From assembly GCF_009828055.1 (NCBI RefSeq), contig NZ_WTYB01000003.1, positions 25,632 to 89,631 on the forward strand: a stretch of 64,000 nt of DNA, given 5' to 3'. The notes below the pieces were generated by a model. The model had not been told where the DNA came from, did no database searches, and worked only from the letters and a program-made list of their open reading frames with translations. Below are positions 25,648 through 34,208 of this stretch, one piece after another; position 1 is the stretch's first letter; each line of letters begins with the position of its first letter. Both the position numbers and the translations under genes were made by a program. Origin of the DNA: Erythrobacter ramosus. GTDB taxonomy: Bacteria > Pseudomonadota > Alphaproteobacteria > Sphingomonadales > Sphingomonadaceae.

Positions 25648-26739
25648 ATGACTGAACAGCAACAATGCGAAATCGCGTGGTTCTCCGCGCTCTGCGACGA
25701 CGATTACGAGTTCCTCGGCGTCCCCGATCCCTATCTCGCCTCAAGCTGGGAGCATTGCCGCAACATCGTGCTGCGCGCGGAAGAAGGCGGGTTTGACAAC
25801 ATCCTGCTGCCCTCGGGCTATCAGCTGGGCGTCGACACCACGATCTTCGCCGCTGCCGTGGCGACGCAGGTCAAGCGCATCAAGCTGCTCTGGGCCACCC
25901 GCATGGGCGAAGACTGGCCGCCGCAGCTGGCGCGCCGGATCGCGACATTGGACCGCATTCTTGGCCCGAATGCTGCTGGCACCGGAGGCAGGCTCAACGT
26001 CAACATCATCTCCTCCGATATGCCGGGAGAGAAAATCGAGTCCGGCCCGCGGTACCGTCGCGGCACCGAGATCATGAAGATCGTCAAGACGCTGCTCAAC
26101 GGCGAACACCTCGATTTTGACGGCGAGTTCTATCAGCTCAAGCTCGATCCACCGCGCATCACGACGCTCAATGGCAAGTGCCCGCCGTTCTACTTCGGCG
26201 GCCTCTCCCACGAGGCGCGCGAGTGTGCGGCCGAGGCGGCGGACGTCTACCTGATGTGGCCCGACACGATGGACAAGGTGCGCGAGAACATCGCCGACCT
26301 GAAGGCGCGGGCCGCCAATCACGGGCGGACCCTCAAGTTCGGCTACCGCGCCCACGTGATCGTGCGTGAGACCGAGGACGAGGCGCGGCACTACGCCGAT
26401 CGCCTGCTTTCGAAGCTCGACGACGAGGCAGGCCGCGCGATCCGCGAGAAAAGCCTCGACGCCAAGAACTACGGCGTCCAGCGCCAGCAGGAACTGCGCG
26501 GCGCGGCGGATGGCGACGGCTTTGTCGAAGAGAACCTGTGGACCGGCATCGGCCGCGCACGCTCCGGCTGCGGCGCGGCGATCGTCGGCACGCCCGATCA
26601 GGTGCTCGCCAAGCTGCGCGCCTATCAGGCCGAAGGAATCGAAGCCTTCATCCTGTCGGGCTACCCCCACGCACAGGAGGCCGATCTGTTTGCCCGCCAT
26701 GTGCTGCCACACATTCAGCACGGGCCATTGGAGATGTGA
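25648..26739 (+). CDS. FMNH2-dependent alkanesulfonate-type monooxygenase, likely SQ monooxygenase (SmoC role)
   Basis: A 363-residue LLM-class TIM-barrel enzyme of the SsuD branch: LPSGYQLGVDTTIFAAAVA, TGGRLNVNIISSDMPGEK, FYFGGLSHEARECAAEAADVYLMW, FGYRAHVIVRET, ENLWTGIGRARSGCGAAIVG and FILSGYPHAQEAD. SsuD enzymes cleave C-S bonds of sulfonates using FMNH2 and O2, releasing sulfite and an aldehyde. With an SQase, AKR and FMN reductase in the same locus, the substrate is most likely sulfoquinovose. It follows the AKR after a repeat-bearing 150-base gap. Confidence 0.87.
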   Translation: MTEQQQCEIAWFSALCDDDYEFLGVPDPYLASSWEHCRNIVLRAEEGGFDNILLPSGYQLGVDTTIFAAAVATQVKRIKLLWATRMGEDWPPQLARRIATLDRILGPNAAGTGGRLNVNIISSDMPGEKIESGPRYRRGTEIMKIVKTLLNGEHLDFDGEFYQLKLDPPRITTLNGKCPPFYFGGLSHEARECAAEAADVYLMWPDTMDKVRENIADLKARAANHGRTLKFGYRAHVIVRETEDEARHYADRLLSKLDDEAGRAIREKSLDAKNYGVQRQQELRGAADGDGFVEENLWTGIGRARSGCGAAIVGTPDQVLAKLRAYQAEGIEAFILSGYPHAQEADLFARHVLPHIQHGPLEM

Positions 26740-26776
26740 CGCAGACGGCCTGAACGCGGCCGCGAACTTGACAAAG

Positions 26777-26791
26777 TTGACAGCGTGTCAA
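26777..26791. promoter_or_regulatory. TTGACA/TGTCAA palindrome, candidate operator
   Basis: TTGACA, GCG, TGTCAA is a perfect 15-bp palindrome. Overlapping TTGACA boxes occur just upstream (26769) and again near 26849 (TTGACACTTTGC), and TATATT lies near 26828. A dimeric regulator of the fatty-acid type (TetR or GntR) could bind here; no regulator gene is adjacent. Confidence 0.4.
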
Positions 26792-26994
26792 GCGTCCACT
26801 TTGCAATTTTTCGCTGATATTCCGGTATATTGCTTGCAAAAAGCGAAGTTGACACTTTGCAGGTTTGCGGGGGGGGGAGGCCTCTCGCTCCCTCCGCATG
26901 GCATGGGTTGGTTCAACGATAGAAAAGAGCCGCCCGACCGATAGCGCGTGGCAGGCGTGTAGGAAACGCGCGGCATGAGGCGGAACCTTCTTGC

Positions 26995-27078
26995 CGTCAC
27001 CCCGGCGCAGGCCGGGGCCTAGGGCCGCATAGGGCAAGGTTTGCCGCGTCTGGGTCCCGGCCTGCGCCGGGATGACGG
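26995..27078. repeat. REP-like inverted repeat (CCCGGC..GCCGGGATGACG type)
   Basis: CGTCACCCCGGCGCAGGCCG and its inverted partner (about 27056-27078, ending GCCGGGATGACGG) flank a short spacer. This is a familiar intergenic palindromic repeat of alphaproteobacteria, with no coding signal. Confidence 0.7.
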
Positions 27079-27248
27079 AATAAGGGGAGCGTCGGTCGAT
27101 TCGCCGCCTCGCATCCCGCGCGCGGGGCCATCGACCACCTCCTTGCCGCTACGGCGACGCGGCCTCGCGCAATTGCCTCTTTTCCGCGTCCGCAGGGCGT
27201 GACAAAGCGTATCGCAAAGCACAGACCATCTGCTGGAGAGAGCACGCC

Positions 27249-28445
27249 ATGAACCTCGAATTCACCGCCGAAGAACAGGCCTTCCGCGACGAAGTCCGCG
27301 CCTTCATCGCCGAAAGCCACCCCAAGGAGTTGGGCGATTTCGGCATGCGCGAAGACATGACCCGCGAGGAAATGGTCGCGTGGCACAAAATCCTCGGCAC
27401 CAAGGGCTGGTCCGTCCCGGCATGGCCCGTCGAATATGGCGGCACCGGCTGGACCCCGACCCAGCGTTACATCTGGTCGGAAGAAAACGCCCGCGCCAAC
27501 ACCTTCATGCCGCTGCCCTTCGGCGTGTCGATGGTCGGTCCGGTGATCTACACCTTCGGCAATGCCGAACAGAAGGCCCAGCACCTGCCCGGCATCCGCA
27601 GCGGCGAAGTGTGGTGGTGTCAGGGTTACTCGGAACCGGGCGCAGGTTCCGACCTTGCCAGCCTCAAGACCACCGCGGTGCGTGACGGCGATCACTATGT
27701 CATCAATGGCCAGAAGACCTGGACGACGCTCGCCCAGCACGCCGATTGGGGCTTCTTCCTGTGCCGCACCGATCCCACCGCCAAGGCGCAGGAAGGCATC
27801 AGCTTCATCCTCGTCGACATGAAGACGCCGGGCGTGGAAGTGAAGCCGATCAAGCTGCTCGACGGCGGGTACGAGGTCAACGAAACCTGGCTGACCGATG
27901 TGCGCGTGCCGGTCGAGAACCTCGTGGGCGTGGAGAACAAGGGCTGGACCTATGCCAAGTTCCTGCTCGCCCATGAACGCTCGGGGATTGCCGGGGTGGC
28001 GCGCTCGAAGCGCGGCGTTGAAAAGCTGCGCGAAATCGCCGCGAACGAGACGCTGGACGGCGCGCCGCTGATCAAGGACTTTGACTTCGCCAAGAAGGTG
28101 AGCCAGCTCGAAATCGATCTCGCCGCGCTGGAAATCACCGAGTTGCGCACCCTCGCTGGTGAGCAGGCGGGCAAGGGGCCGGGGCCGGAAAGCTCGATCC
28201 TCAAGATCAAGGGCACCGAAATCCAGCAGCGCCTTACCGAACTGACGCTGGAAGCGGTCGGCACCTATAGCGCGCCCTATTACGGCAGCATCGCCAATGA
28301 CACCGGCTCGAACGAATATGCCGTTGGCCCGGCGCATGCCCAGCACGCGGCGGCGACCTATTTCAACATGCGCAAGACTTCGATCTATGGCGGGTCGAAC
28401 GAAATTCAGCGCAACATCATCACCAAGATGATCCTCGGCCTGTAA
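27249..28445 (+). CDS. Acyl-CoA dehydrogenase, subunit 1
   Basis: A 398-residue FAD flavoprotein of the acyl-CoA dehydrogenase fold, introducing a trans-2 double bond into an acyl-CoA. Visible are FTAEEQAFRDEVRAF, QGYSEPGAGSDLASL (flavin contact), INGQKTWTT, FLLAHERSGIAG and the C-terminal RKTSIYGGSNEIQRNII. The usual catalytic Glu position in the last motif (IYEG in MCAD-type enzymes) is Gly, as in paired-subunit bacterial enzymes. The next gene starts 24 bases later, suggesting a heteromeric enzyme. Substrate unknown. Confidence 0.85.
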   Translation: MNLEFTAEEQAFRDEVRAFIAESHPKELGDFGMREDMTREEMVAWHKILGTKGWSVPAWPVEYGGTGWTPTQRYIWSEENARANTFMPLPFGVSMVGPVIYTFGNAEQKAQHLPGIRSGEVWWCQGYSEPGAGSDLASLKTTAVRDGDHYVINGQKTWTTLAQHADWGFFLCRTDPTAKAQEGISFILVDMKTPGVEVKPIKLLDGGYEVNETWLTDVRVPVENLVGVENKGWTYAKFLLAHERSGIAGVARSKRGVEKLREIAANETLDGAPLIKDFDFAKKVSQLEIDLAALEITELRTLAGEQAGKGPGPESSILKIKGTEIQQRLTELTLEAVGTYSAPYYGSIANDTGSNEYAVGPAHAQHAAATYFNMRKTSIYGGSNEIQRNIITKMILGL

Positions 28446-28469
28446 GAGCCGAAGGACGGGAGAGAATAC

Positions 28470-29600
28470 GTGGATTTCAATTTCACTGAAGAGCAGGACA
28501 TGGTCCGCGATGGCCTGTCACGGCTGGTGCGTGAACAGTACGACTGGGAAACCCGGCGCAAGGCGATTGCCTCGTCCGCAGGCTGGCGGCCCGAAGTCTG
28601 GGCGCAGCTGGCTGAACTCGGCATCCTCGGGATGCCGTTCAGCGAAGCCGATGGCGGCTTCGGCGGCGGCGCGATTGATGCGATGGTCATCATGGAAGAG
28701 TTCGGCAAAGGCCTCGTGGTTGAGCCGTTCGTCCCCACCGTGGTCTGCGCGGGGGGTTTCCTGAAGCACGGCGGCACCACGGCGCAGAAGGAAGAGCATA
28801 TCGGCGGGATCGTCGCGGGGTCTTCCGTGTTCGCCTTCGCCTATGCCGAACCGCGCGGCCGGTTCGATTATGCCGACCTTGAAACCACCGCGAAGAAGGA
28901 CGGCGCAGGCTATGTCATCAACGGCCACAAGGCTGTCGTCATGGGCGCGCCCTGGGCCAGCCACCTGATCGTCACCGCCCGCACTGGTGGTGAACGCCGG
29001 GATCGTTCGGGCGTCTCGGTGTTCGTGGTCGCCAAGGACGCCGCCGGGATCACCACCCGCGATTATGTGACCGTCGATGGCCGCCGCGCTGCGGAAGTCT
29101 ATTTCGAGAACGTGTCCGTCCCCGCAGACGCGCTGATCGGCGCCGAGGGTGAAGGGCTGGCGCTTATCGAGCTGGTGACCGACGAAGCTATCGCCGCGCT
29201 TTGCGCCGAAGCTTGCGGAGCGATGAAGGTCGCGCACGCCATGACGGTCGAATACAGCCGCCAGCGCAAGCAGTTCGGCGTGCCGATCGGCAGCTTCCAG
29301 GTGCTCCAGCACCGCATGGTCGACATGTACACGGCTTACGAAACCGCCGTTTCGCTGACCTATCTCGCCACGCTGCGGCTGGGTTCGGGCGAGGTCGAGC
29401 GCAAGCGCGCGGTCTCGGCCGCCAAGGTCGGTGTCGGGCAATCGGCGCGGTTGATCGGACAGGAAGCGGTGCAGATCCACGGCGGCAACGGCGTGACCGA
29501 TGAATATGCCATCGGGCATTACTTCAAGCGCCTGACGATCTTCGACAGCGAGTTCGGCAATGTCGATCACCACATGAAGCGCCACGTCGCCCTCGGTTGA
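28470..29600 (+). CDS. Acyl-CoA dehydrogenase, subunit 2
   Basis: A 376-residue acyl-CoA dehydrogenase homologue: FTEEQDMVRDGLSRLVR, FAYAEPRGRFDYADL, VINGHKAVVMGA, AMTVEYSRQRKQFGVPIGSFQVLQHRMVDMY and QIHGGNGVTDEYAIGHYFKRL. It starts with GTG at 28470 after GACGGGAGAG. It lacks the IYEG motif at its C terminus, ending FDSEFGNVDHHMKR. Adjacent to subunit 1 and probably its obligate partner in an alpha2beta2 enzyme of the FadE/ChsE style. Substrate unknown. Confidence 0.83.
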   Translation: MDFNFTEEQDMVRDGLSRLVREQYDWETRRKAIASSAGWRPEVWAQLAELGILGMPFSEADGGFGGGAIDAMVIMEEFGKGLVVEPFVPTVVCAGGFLKHGGTTAQKEEHIGGIVAGSSVFAFAYAEPRGRFDYADLETTAKKDGAGYVINGHKAVVMGAPWASHLIVTARTGGERRDRSGVSVFVVAKDAAGITTRDYVTVDGRRAAEVYFENVSVPADALIGAEGEGLALIELVTDEAIAALCAEACGAMKVAHAMTVEYSRQRKQFGVPIGSFQVLQHRMVDMYTAYETAVSLTYLATLRLGSGEVERKRAVSAAKVGVGQSARLIGQEAVQIHGGNGVTDEYAIGHYFKRLTIFDSEFGNVDHHMKRHVALG

Positions 29601-29622
29601 GGCGCAGGCCCGCATGAACACC

Positions 29623-29657
29623 GCCCCGCTCTCGGCCATCCGAGGGCGGGGCTTTTT
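29623..29657 (+). terminator. Terminator after the acyl-CoA dehydrogenase pair
   Basis: GCCCCGCTCTCGG pairs with CCGAGGGCGGGGC (one mismatch) around a 4-base loop and is followed by TTTTT. It separates the acyl-CoA dehydrogenases from the sigma/anti-sigma pair. Confidence 0.78.
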
Positions 29658-29702
29658 CGTGGGCAGTGTAACCGCCTGCACGGCGGCCGCGAACCAGCGG
29701 GC

Positions 29703-30227
29703 ATGAGAGCCGACGAAGCCTCGCTCGCCCGGTTGATGGCGCTGTCGCAGCAAGGCGACAAGCAGGCCTATGCCTCGCTGCTGGACGCGTGTCAGCGCTG
29801 GCTGCGGGGCTATTACAGCCGCCGGATCGCGCCCTCCAGCCTTGACGATCTGGTGCAGGAAACGCTGATCGCGCTCCACACCAAGCGCGCCTCTTGGGAT
29901 CCGTCGCGCCCGTTCCTGCCGTGGCTGGCCGCGATTGCGCGCTATCGTTGGGTCGATCACCTGCGCCGCCTGTACCGCGCTGACGAGCACGAATTGCGCG
30001 AAGAGCTGATCGGCACGGACGACGAACCCGCCGTCACCGCGCGCATCAGTTTGGACCGGCTGCTCGGCCTGCTTCCACCCGCACAGGAGCGCGCGATTGC
30101 GCTGGTGAAGATCGAAGGGATGAGCATCGCCGAAGCCTCGGCCGCGACCGGACAGAGCGAGGCGCTCGTCAAAGTGAACATTCACCGGGGGCTGAAAAAG
30201 CTCGCCCATATGATTGAGAAAGAATGA
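29703..30227 (+). CDS. ECF sigma factor paired with NrsF-type anti-sigma factor
   Basis: A 174-residue ECF sigma factor. Sigma2 has LDDLVQETLIALHTKRASWDPSRPFLPWLAAIARYRWVDHLRR; sigma4 has LPPAQERAIALVKIEGMSIAEASAATGQSEALVKVNIHRGLKKL. Its stop overlaps the start of a DUF1109/NrsF membrane protein (ATGA). Such pairs (SigF-NrsF in Caulobacter) respond to heavy-metal or oxidative stress, with two conserved membrane cysteines in NrsF as sensors. Confidence 0.85.
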   Translation: MRADEASLARLMALSQQGDKQAYASLLDACQRWLRGYYSRRIAPSSLDDLVQETLIALHTKRASWDPSRPFLPWLAAIARYRWVDHLRRLYRADEHELREELIGTDDEPAVTARISLDRLLGLLPPAQERAIALVKIEGMSIAEASAATGQSEALVKVNIHRGLKKLAHMIEKE

Positions 30228-30874
30228 CAATGCCGCGCAATTCCGATGCCCTGATTGCCGAGTTGGTTGGCGACCTCGAGCCGGTCAAGCCGCTGCGCTT
30301 TGGCGCGGGGATGGCGGCCACGCTGGCGGCGGCGACGCTCTCGTCGGCGGTCGTGATCGCCTTGTTCGGCTTGCGGCCAGATTGGCTGGAGGGGCGCGTC
30401 AATCCGATGCATCTGCTGGCGACCGGGCTGTATCTCGGCCTTGCGCTGGCAGCGACAGTCACCGTCGTGGTGATGAGCCGCCCGCAGGTCGGTAGCGACT
30501 ACAGCGGCTGGCGCTGGGCGGCGGCGATGACCGGGCTGTTGCCCGTGGCGGGGCTGATCGTCGGCATCAGCCGTGGGCGCGACATGCTCTCTGCCGAGAC
30601 CATGCGCCATGGGGGCGAATGCCTGGTGCTGGGCGGGGGCGCCTCGCTGCTGGTGTTCGCGATGCTGGTGCTGTGGCTACGGCGCGGCGCCCCGACCGCG
30701 CCCGACCGCGCCGGACTGGTCGCGGGCGTCGCGGCAGGGGCTTTCGGCATCTTTGCCTTCTCGCTCCACTGCCCGGACAATGACATCGTCCATATCGGCA
30801 TATGGCACAGCACGGTGGTGCTGGCGATGGCGGGGCTTGGCCGTATCACGGTGCCTCGCCTGATCCGCTGGTAG
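30224..30874 (+). CDS. NrsF-type (DUF1109) membrane anti-sigma factor
   Basis: A 216-residue protein with about six hydrophobic helices after a short charged N-terminal cytoplasmic part (LIAELVGDLEPVKPLRF). DUF1109/NrsF features are SRGRDMLSAETMRHGGECLVLGG with one cysteine and FAFSLHCPDNDIVHIGIWHS with another; these two Cys are the expected redox/metal-sensing residues. It holds the upstream sigma factor at the membrane until stress. The start overlaps the sigma gene by four bases; a second in-frame ATG lies two codons on. Confidence 0.85.
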   Translation: MTMPRNSDALIAELVGDLEPVKPLRFGAGMAATLAAATLSSAVVIALFGLRPDWLEGRVNPMHLLATGLYLGLALAATVTVVVMSRPQVGSDYSGWRWAAAMTGLLPVAGLIVGISRGRDMLSAETMRHGGECLVLGGGASLLVFAMLVLWLRRGAPTAPDRAGLVAGVAAGAFGIFAFSLHCPDNDIVHIGIWHSTVVLAMAGLGRITVPRLIRW

Positions 30875-30892
30875 GCCAGCGCCCAGAAGGGT

Positions 30893-32692
30893 TTAATCGC
30901 GACCCTTGGGCTTGCCCTTGAACTTGCCCTGAGGCTTGCCGCCTGCCTTGGCGAAATGCTTCGGCTTGGCGAAGCCAGCGCCGGGCGCAGCACCGGGACC
31001 GACGGGCTTGGGCTTGAACGGACGCTGCGGGGCAGGGCCGTTGGGCTTGCCGCGCTTGGCATTCTCCCGCGCGGCCATGCGCGGCGGCTCGTTCGATTGC
31101 TCGATAGCGACATAGCCGCCGTTTTCCTCGCTGCCCGCCGTCGCCGCAATGGCTTCGGCAAACTTGCCCGCGATGGCGCGGGGGATCTGGAAATAGGTCT
31201 CTGCCTGAGCGATCCGGATCGCGCCGATTTCGTTGCGGGTGATATGACCGCGGCGGCAGATCAGCGGCATGACCCAGCGCGGATCGGCGTTCTGGCGGCG
31301 GCCGATATCCATCCGGAACCAGACCGTATCCTCGAACCCTTCGCGGTGACGATCCTTCTGCGCGGCGCGCTGGGCATCGACGGATTGCGCCAGCAGCTCC
31401 TCAGGCTCAGGCATCGACGCACGGTGCGCCTGCACCAGCATGGCAGCGATTTCCTGCGGGCTTTTGGTTTCGAGCAGCTTGTCGGCCAGCTCGCGGTCAC
31501 CATCGGTGACTTCGACGGGCTGCATCAGCTTGTCGAGCAACCGCACCCGGTCCTGCGCGATGATGTCCTCGCGGCTGGGCGCATTGATCCACTCGGCGTT
31601 GATCTTGGCATGGTGGAGCATCGATTCGACCCGCCGGCGGCGCGGGAAGGGAACGATGATGACCGCGATGCCCTTCTTGCCCGCGCGCCCGGTGCGGCCC
31701 GAACGGTGCTGGAGCGTTTCGGCATCGCGCGGGATTTCCACGTGGACGACGAGGCTGAGTGAGGGCAGGTCGATCCCGCGTGCGGCGACATCGGTGGCCA
31801 CGCACACCCGGGCGCGGCGATCGCGCAGGGCCTGGAGCGCTTGGTTGCGTTCCTGCTGCGAATGCTCGCCCGACAGCGCGACGACGCCAAAGCCGCGCTC
31901 CTGCAAGGTCGCGTGCAGGTGGCGGACATTGTCGCGCGTGGCGCAGAAAAGGATCGCGGTTTCGGCTTCGTGGAAGCGCAGCAGATTGATGACCGCGTTC
32001 TCGATTTCGGACGGCGAGACCGTGACCGCCTGATAGGCGATGTCGCCATGCCCACGCTCGCTGCCGCCAGTCTGGATGCGCAGCGCATCGCGCTGGTACC
32101 GGCGGGCGAGGGCTTCGATCGGGCGCGGCATGGTGGCCGAGAACATCAGCACGCGCCGTTCTTCCGGCGTCGCGTCGAGAATTTCTTCCAGCTCCTCGCG
32201 GAAGCCCATATCGAGCATTTCGTCCGCTTCATCGAGCACCACGGCGGACAGCGCCGACAGGTCGAGCGCGCCGCGTTCCAGGTGATCGCGCAAGCGGCCG
32301 GGGGTGCCCACGACAATGCTTGCGCCGCCAGCCAAGGCGCGGCGTTCGACCTGCGGGTTCATGCCGCCCACGCAAGTGGCGATACGGGCACCTGCCGACT
32401 TGTAGAGCCAATCGAGTTCGCGGGCGACTTGCAGCGCCAATTCGCGGGTCGGGGCAATCACCAGCGCCAGCGGGCCGGAGGCGCGGCGCACGCGGCCATC
32501 TTCGTCCAGCACCTGATCGGCAAAAGCGAGGCCAAAGGCGACCGTCTTGCCCGAGCCGGTCTGCGCCGAGACGACCAGATCGCGGCCATGCGCTTCCGGT
32601 TCGAGCACGGCGGACTGCACCGGGGTAAGCGTTTCATAGCCGCGTGTGGCCAGGGCCTCGGCGAGGCCAGCGGCGATATGGGGAAATGGCAT
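30893..32692 (-). CDS. DEAD-box ATP-dependent RNA helicase
   Basis: A 599-residue helicase. Q motif and Walker A SAQTGSGKT, motif Ia PTRELALQV, GTPGRLRDH, DEAD box VLDEADEMLDMGF, SAT in FSATMP, then ATDVAARGIDLP and HRSGRTGRAGKKG. After about residue 450 a DbpA/CsdA-type RNA-binding domain follows (WFRMDIGRRQNADPRWVMPLICRRGHI) and a basic Lys/Pro/Gly-rich tail ending GKFKGKPKGRD. This fits the DeaD/CsdA class acting on ribosome assembly and mRNA turnover. The ATG at 32692 is chosen; an upstream TTG adds 18 unlikely residues. Confidence 0.9.
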   Translation of the reverse strand: MPFPHIAAGLAEALATRGYETLTPVQSAVLEPEAHGRDLVVSAQTGSGKTVAFGLAFADQVLDEDGRVRRASGPLALVIAPTRELALQVARELDWLYKSAGARIATCVGGMNPQVERRALAGGASIVVGTPGRLRDHLERGALDLSALSAVVLDEADEMLDMGFREELEEILDATPEERRVLMFSATMPRPIEALARRYQRDALRIQTGGSERGHGDIAYQAVTVSPSEIENAVINLLRFHEAETAILFCATRDNVRHLHATLQERGFGVVALSGEHSQQERNQALQALRDRRARVCVATDVAARGIDLPSLSLVVHVEIPRDAETLQHRSGRTGRAGKKGIAVIIVPFPRRRRVESMLHHAKINAEWINAPSREDIIAQDRVRLLDKLMQPVEVTDGDRELADKLLETKSPQEIAAMLVQAHRASMPEPEELLAQSVDAQRAAQKDRHREGFEDTVWFRMDIGRRQNADPRWVMPLICRRGHITRNEIGAIRIAQAETYFQIPRAIAGKFAEAIAATAGSEENGGYVAIEQSNEPPRMAARENAKRGKPNGPAPQRPFKPKPVGPGAAPGAGFAKPKHFAKAGGKPQGKFKGKPKGRD

Positions 32693-32868
32693 GGGGAGAA
32701 GGCTTTCAGACAAGGGCGCCGCCACAGGGGGCAGGCGGAGAGACAAGGGGGACAGCGGAGCGCGGATCGGGCCACCAGGCCAACCTCGCGCAGAGCGTCG
32801 ACAAGCGGCCCTTACACAGTTTCGGGGTGTTTGGCTTGCGATTAAATCACAAGGGCGTTCCGCTATAC

Positions 32869-33129
32869 CTATTCTGGTGCGGCGGCGGCCAGCATATCCA
32901 TCAAATTGCGCGCGGCCTCACGGTCTTCCTCATGCGCGAAAGCGACATCCAGCTCGGGGGCATCGCCCAGCACCATCAGCAACGTCCACAAGGCAAAGCG
33001 CTGCCCGCGGTCCTGCGTCATGCCGAAATCGACCCGCATCCGCTCGACCCCGTCAGGCAGAGCGGCGGGCGATACGGCGTCGAGATCGCGGGTGCCGAAA
33101 TAGCGTTGCAGGAGATCAACCATGTCCAT
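32869..33129 (-). CDS. Small acidic hypothetical protein
   Basis: An 86-residue soluble, acidic protein (MDMVDLLQRYFGTRD at the start; [36 protein letters not shown] near the end), predicted mostly helical. Codon use looks like its neighbours. It sits between the helicase and the sucrose-locus LacI gene on the same strand. No family recognised. The start may be the first or third codon. Confidence 0.55.
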   Translation of the reverse strand: MDMVDLLQRYFGTRDLDAVSPAALPDGVERMRVDFGMTQDRGQRFALWTLLMVLGDAPELDVAFAHEEDREAARNLMDMLAAAAPE

Positions 33130-33180
33130 GCCCGCGTCCCTATCGCACGCAGGCGCGTTTGCCTACCGGTCGCGGGGGCC

Positions 33181-34206
33181 TCAAGTGGTGGCGCGCACGA
33201 CCAGTTGCGGGGGCAGGACGAGGCTTTCGGTCTTCTCGCCCGCCAGCCGCCGCAGCAGCAGATCGACCAGCCCGCGTGCGCCTGCTGCGATGTCCTGCCG
33301 CACGGTGGTGAGCGGGGGCACGGTCTGGCGGGCGATCGGCAGGTCGTCGAACCCGGCCAGCTTCATGTCGCCCGGCACGGCGATCCCGCAGGCGCGAAGC
33401 TCGGTCAGGCACAACGCGGCGAGCGTATCGGTGGCGGCGAAGATCCCGTCGATCTGGCTGGCACGGGCGGCGAGGTGCTGGGCGATCTCCTCGCTCGCGC
33501 GGTCGGGAGACAGGTGAGTGGGCAGGGTGATGATCGGCGGCAAGCCCATGCGCGAGGCAATGTCCTGCGCCCCGGCAAAGCGCGCGGCGAACTCCATCGC
33601 GGTGGTGTCCCCCAGAAACGCGAGGCGGGTGGCCCCGGCGGCGATCAGGCGTTCTGCTGCCAACCTGCCGCCCAAGCGGTTGTCGGTGCCGACTACGCAG
33701 TGCCGCTGGCCTTCGGTGTGGTTGCCCCACACCACCATCGGGCCGTAGCCATCGGCGACATCCTCGATCCGGTCGAACTGGTCGGACTGGCCGATCACGA
33801 TCACTCCGTCGATCATGCCCGAACCGATAAAGCGGTCGAGCCAGTCGGCATCGTCTTCCGGCACCACCCGGCGCAGCATCAGGTCATAGCCTTCGCGCGT
33901 CAGCTCGTCGGCGAGATGGCCGAGCAGGGTCATGAAGAAGCTGTCGGAGATTTGCTGGCGGCTGTCATGGCCGAGCGGGATGACCACGCCAATCACGCCG
34001 GTCTTTTGGCGGCGCAATCCGCTCGCCATCTGGTTGGGGCGGAAGCCGTGTTCGCGCGCGAGCGCTTCGATCTTCTCGCGAGTTTTGGTGTTGACCAGGC
34101 TCTTGCCCGCCAGCGCGCGGCTCACCGTGCCGGGGGAGACGCCCGCCAGCCGCGCCAGATCGGTGATATTGCGCACCGTCACGCGGGTGGTCTTGTCCTC
34201 GTCCAT
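33181..34206 (-). CDS. LacI-family regulator of the sucrose-type locus
   Basis: A 341-residue regulator with helix-turn-helix TVRNITDLARLAGVSPGTVSRALAGK and hinge NQMASGLRRQKTG, then a sugar-sensing core with FAATDTLAALCL and LAGFDDLPIARQTVPPLTTVRQ. It begins two bases after the MFS permease stop, so permease and regulator are co-transcribed. The double palindrome at 35615-35653 upstream of the permease and receptor fits LacI-type operators and is the presumed target. Confidence 0.88.
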   Translation of the reverse strand: MDEDKTTRVTVRNITDLARLAGVSPGTVSRALAGKSLVNTKTREKIEALAREHGFRPNQMASGLRRQKTGVIGVVIPLGHDSRQQISDSFFMTLLGHLADELTREGYDLMLRRVVPEDDADWLDRFIGSGMIDGVIVIGQSDQFDRIEDVADGYGPMVVWGNHTEGQRHCVVGTDNRLGGRLAAERLIAAGATRLAFLGDTTAMEFAARFAGAQDIASRMGLPPIITLPTHLSPDRASEEIAQHLAARASQIDGIFAATDTLAALCLTELRACGIAVPGDMKLAGFDDLPIARQTVPPLTTVRQDIAAGARGLVDLLLRRLAGEKTESLVLPPQLVVRATT

Positions 34207-34208
34207 CG

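Larger units (their letters stand above)
26740..27248. other. Intergenic region between SQ locus and acyl-CoA dehydrogenases
   Basis: No gene was recognised in 509 bases. 26765-26865 is AT-rich and holds a TTGACA-GCG-TGTCAA palindrome and further TTGACA boxes, so probably the promoter of the acyl-CoA dehydrogenases. A run of nine or more G lies near 26870. The 26995-27078 part is an inverted repeat listed separately. Confidence 0.55.

Noticed and set aside
13877..26739. Sulfo-EMP, sulfo-ED or sulfo-TAL pathway for SQ
   Set aside because: No sulfosugar isomerase, kinase, aldolase, transaldolase or sulfolactaldehyde enzyme is present; the SsuD-type monooxygenase plus FMN reductase fit oxidative desulfonation instead.
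28518..30230. 570-codon minus-strand open frame opposite the acyl-CoA dehydrogenase and sigma factor genes
   Set aside because: It spans a terminator and two real genes; no recognisable protein features.
32693..32746. Upstream TTG start for the RNA helicase
   Set aside because: It adds 18 residues unlike the family and has no ribosome site; the ATG at 32692 gives the expected helicase N terminus.
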